Of a stretch of 5,545 nucleotides of DNA, positions 5,447 through 5,545 are shown one piece after another. This DNA is from an uncultured Prevotella sp. Lineage in GTDB: Bacteria > Bacteroidota > Bacteroidia > Bacteroidales > Bacteroidaceae. Position numbers and translations under genes: made by a program. The notes under the pieces were generated by a model. The model was not told the origin of the DNA. It saw nothing but the letters and a program-made list of their open reading frames with translations, and did no database searches. The stretch's first letter is position 1. Every line of letters starts with the position of its first letter. The stretch lies in assembly GCA_900556795.1 (NCBI GenBank), contig USQD01000145.1:1-5545 (forward strand), read 5' to 3'.

Positions 5447-5454
5447 CAAAAATA
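5447..5454 (-). promoter_or_regulatory. Candidate -7 promoter box for the glucosaminidase gene
   Basis: On the minus strand this reads TATTTTTG, a match to the Bacteroidetes -7 consensus TAnnTTTG, set in A/T-rich DNA. It ends only four bases before the ATG (5442-5440), so transcription from it would start at or next to the start codon and give a leaderless or nearly leaderless mRNA. I see no clear TTG -33 element at the expected distance, so the match may be chance in A/T-rich DNA. Confidence 0.35.
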
Positions 5455-5497
5455 ATAAAAAAAGGAATAAAACCATCATTTATTTAAGTATTTTTAC

Positions 5498-5505
5498 TAT
5501 CTTTG
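5498..5505 (+). promoter_or_regulatory. Bacteroidetes-type -7 promoter box for a gene beyond the right edge
   Basis: TATCTTTG exactly matches the Bacteroidetes sigma-70 -7 consensus TAnnTTTG, and the following GCATAA fits common start-site surroundings. It points right, divergent from the glucosaminidase gene, and at least 40 bases of leader remain without a start codon in the window. No good -33 TTG is present at the usual spacing. The box also overlaps a small inverted repeat, TATCTT (5498-5503) and AAGATA (5509-5514), with a five-base gap. Confidence 0.6.
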
Positions 5506-5545
5506 CATAAGATAAGCTGCATTCGGCAATTTGAAAGCAAGCTGT

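Overview
The window looks like chromosome from a gut or oral Bacteroidales bacterium, most likely a Prevotella/Segatella (copri-like) species. This is an inference. It rests on the protein families present (a Bacteroidales-type beta-helix lipoprotein, a secreted M64 metallopeptidase, a GH73 glucosaminidase with LysM domains), on an acidic stretch straight after a lipoprotein cysteine, on a TAnnTTTG-type promoter box, and on AT-rich intergenic DNA around moderately GC-rich genes. No rRNA, tRNA, insertion sequence, integrase or CRISPR array is visible.

Layout. Bases 1-147 are a leader, perhaps with the last codons of an upstream gene (stop at 40-42). On the plus strand, 148-1668 encodes a beta-helix lipoprotein, and 1669-2466 encodes an exported TPR protein that starts directly after the lipoprotein stop codon. 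The two are almost certainly co-transcribed and end at a strong hairpin terminator (2472-2511). That terminator is shared with a convergent minus-strand cluster which, in transcription order, reads: glucosaminidase with LysM domains (5442-4516), M64 'IgA peptidase' family metallopeptidase (4457-3168) and cytidine deaminase cdd (3013-2531). The right edge holds a divergent intergenic region with a good plus-strand promoter box for a gene beyond the window.

How the genes may relate. The plus-strand pair is envelope-located and of unknown role: a probably outer-membrane, possibly surface-exposed lipoprotein plus a periplasmic TPR partner. The minus-strand cluster joins a peptidoglycan hydrolase, a secreted zinc peptidase and a cytosolic pyrimidine-salvage enzyme. 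The 58- and 154-base gaps leave open whether these form one operon.

No wholly new multi-gene system is evident. The unusual signals are structural. (1) A 15-bp perfect hairpin plus seven Ts resembles an intrinsic terminator but has the lipoprotein start codon in its loop. (2) A 24-bp minisatellite spans the 3' end and stop codon of the M64 gene. (3) Several other short tandem repeats, with unit lengths that are multiples of three, expand a signal-peptide junction, a TPR turn, a beta-helix loop and the leader of the M64 gene.
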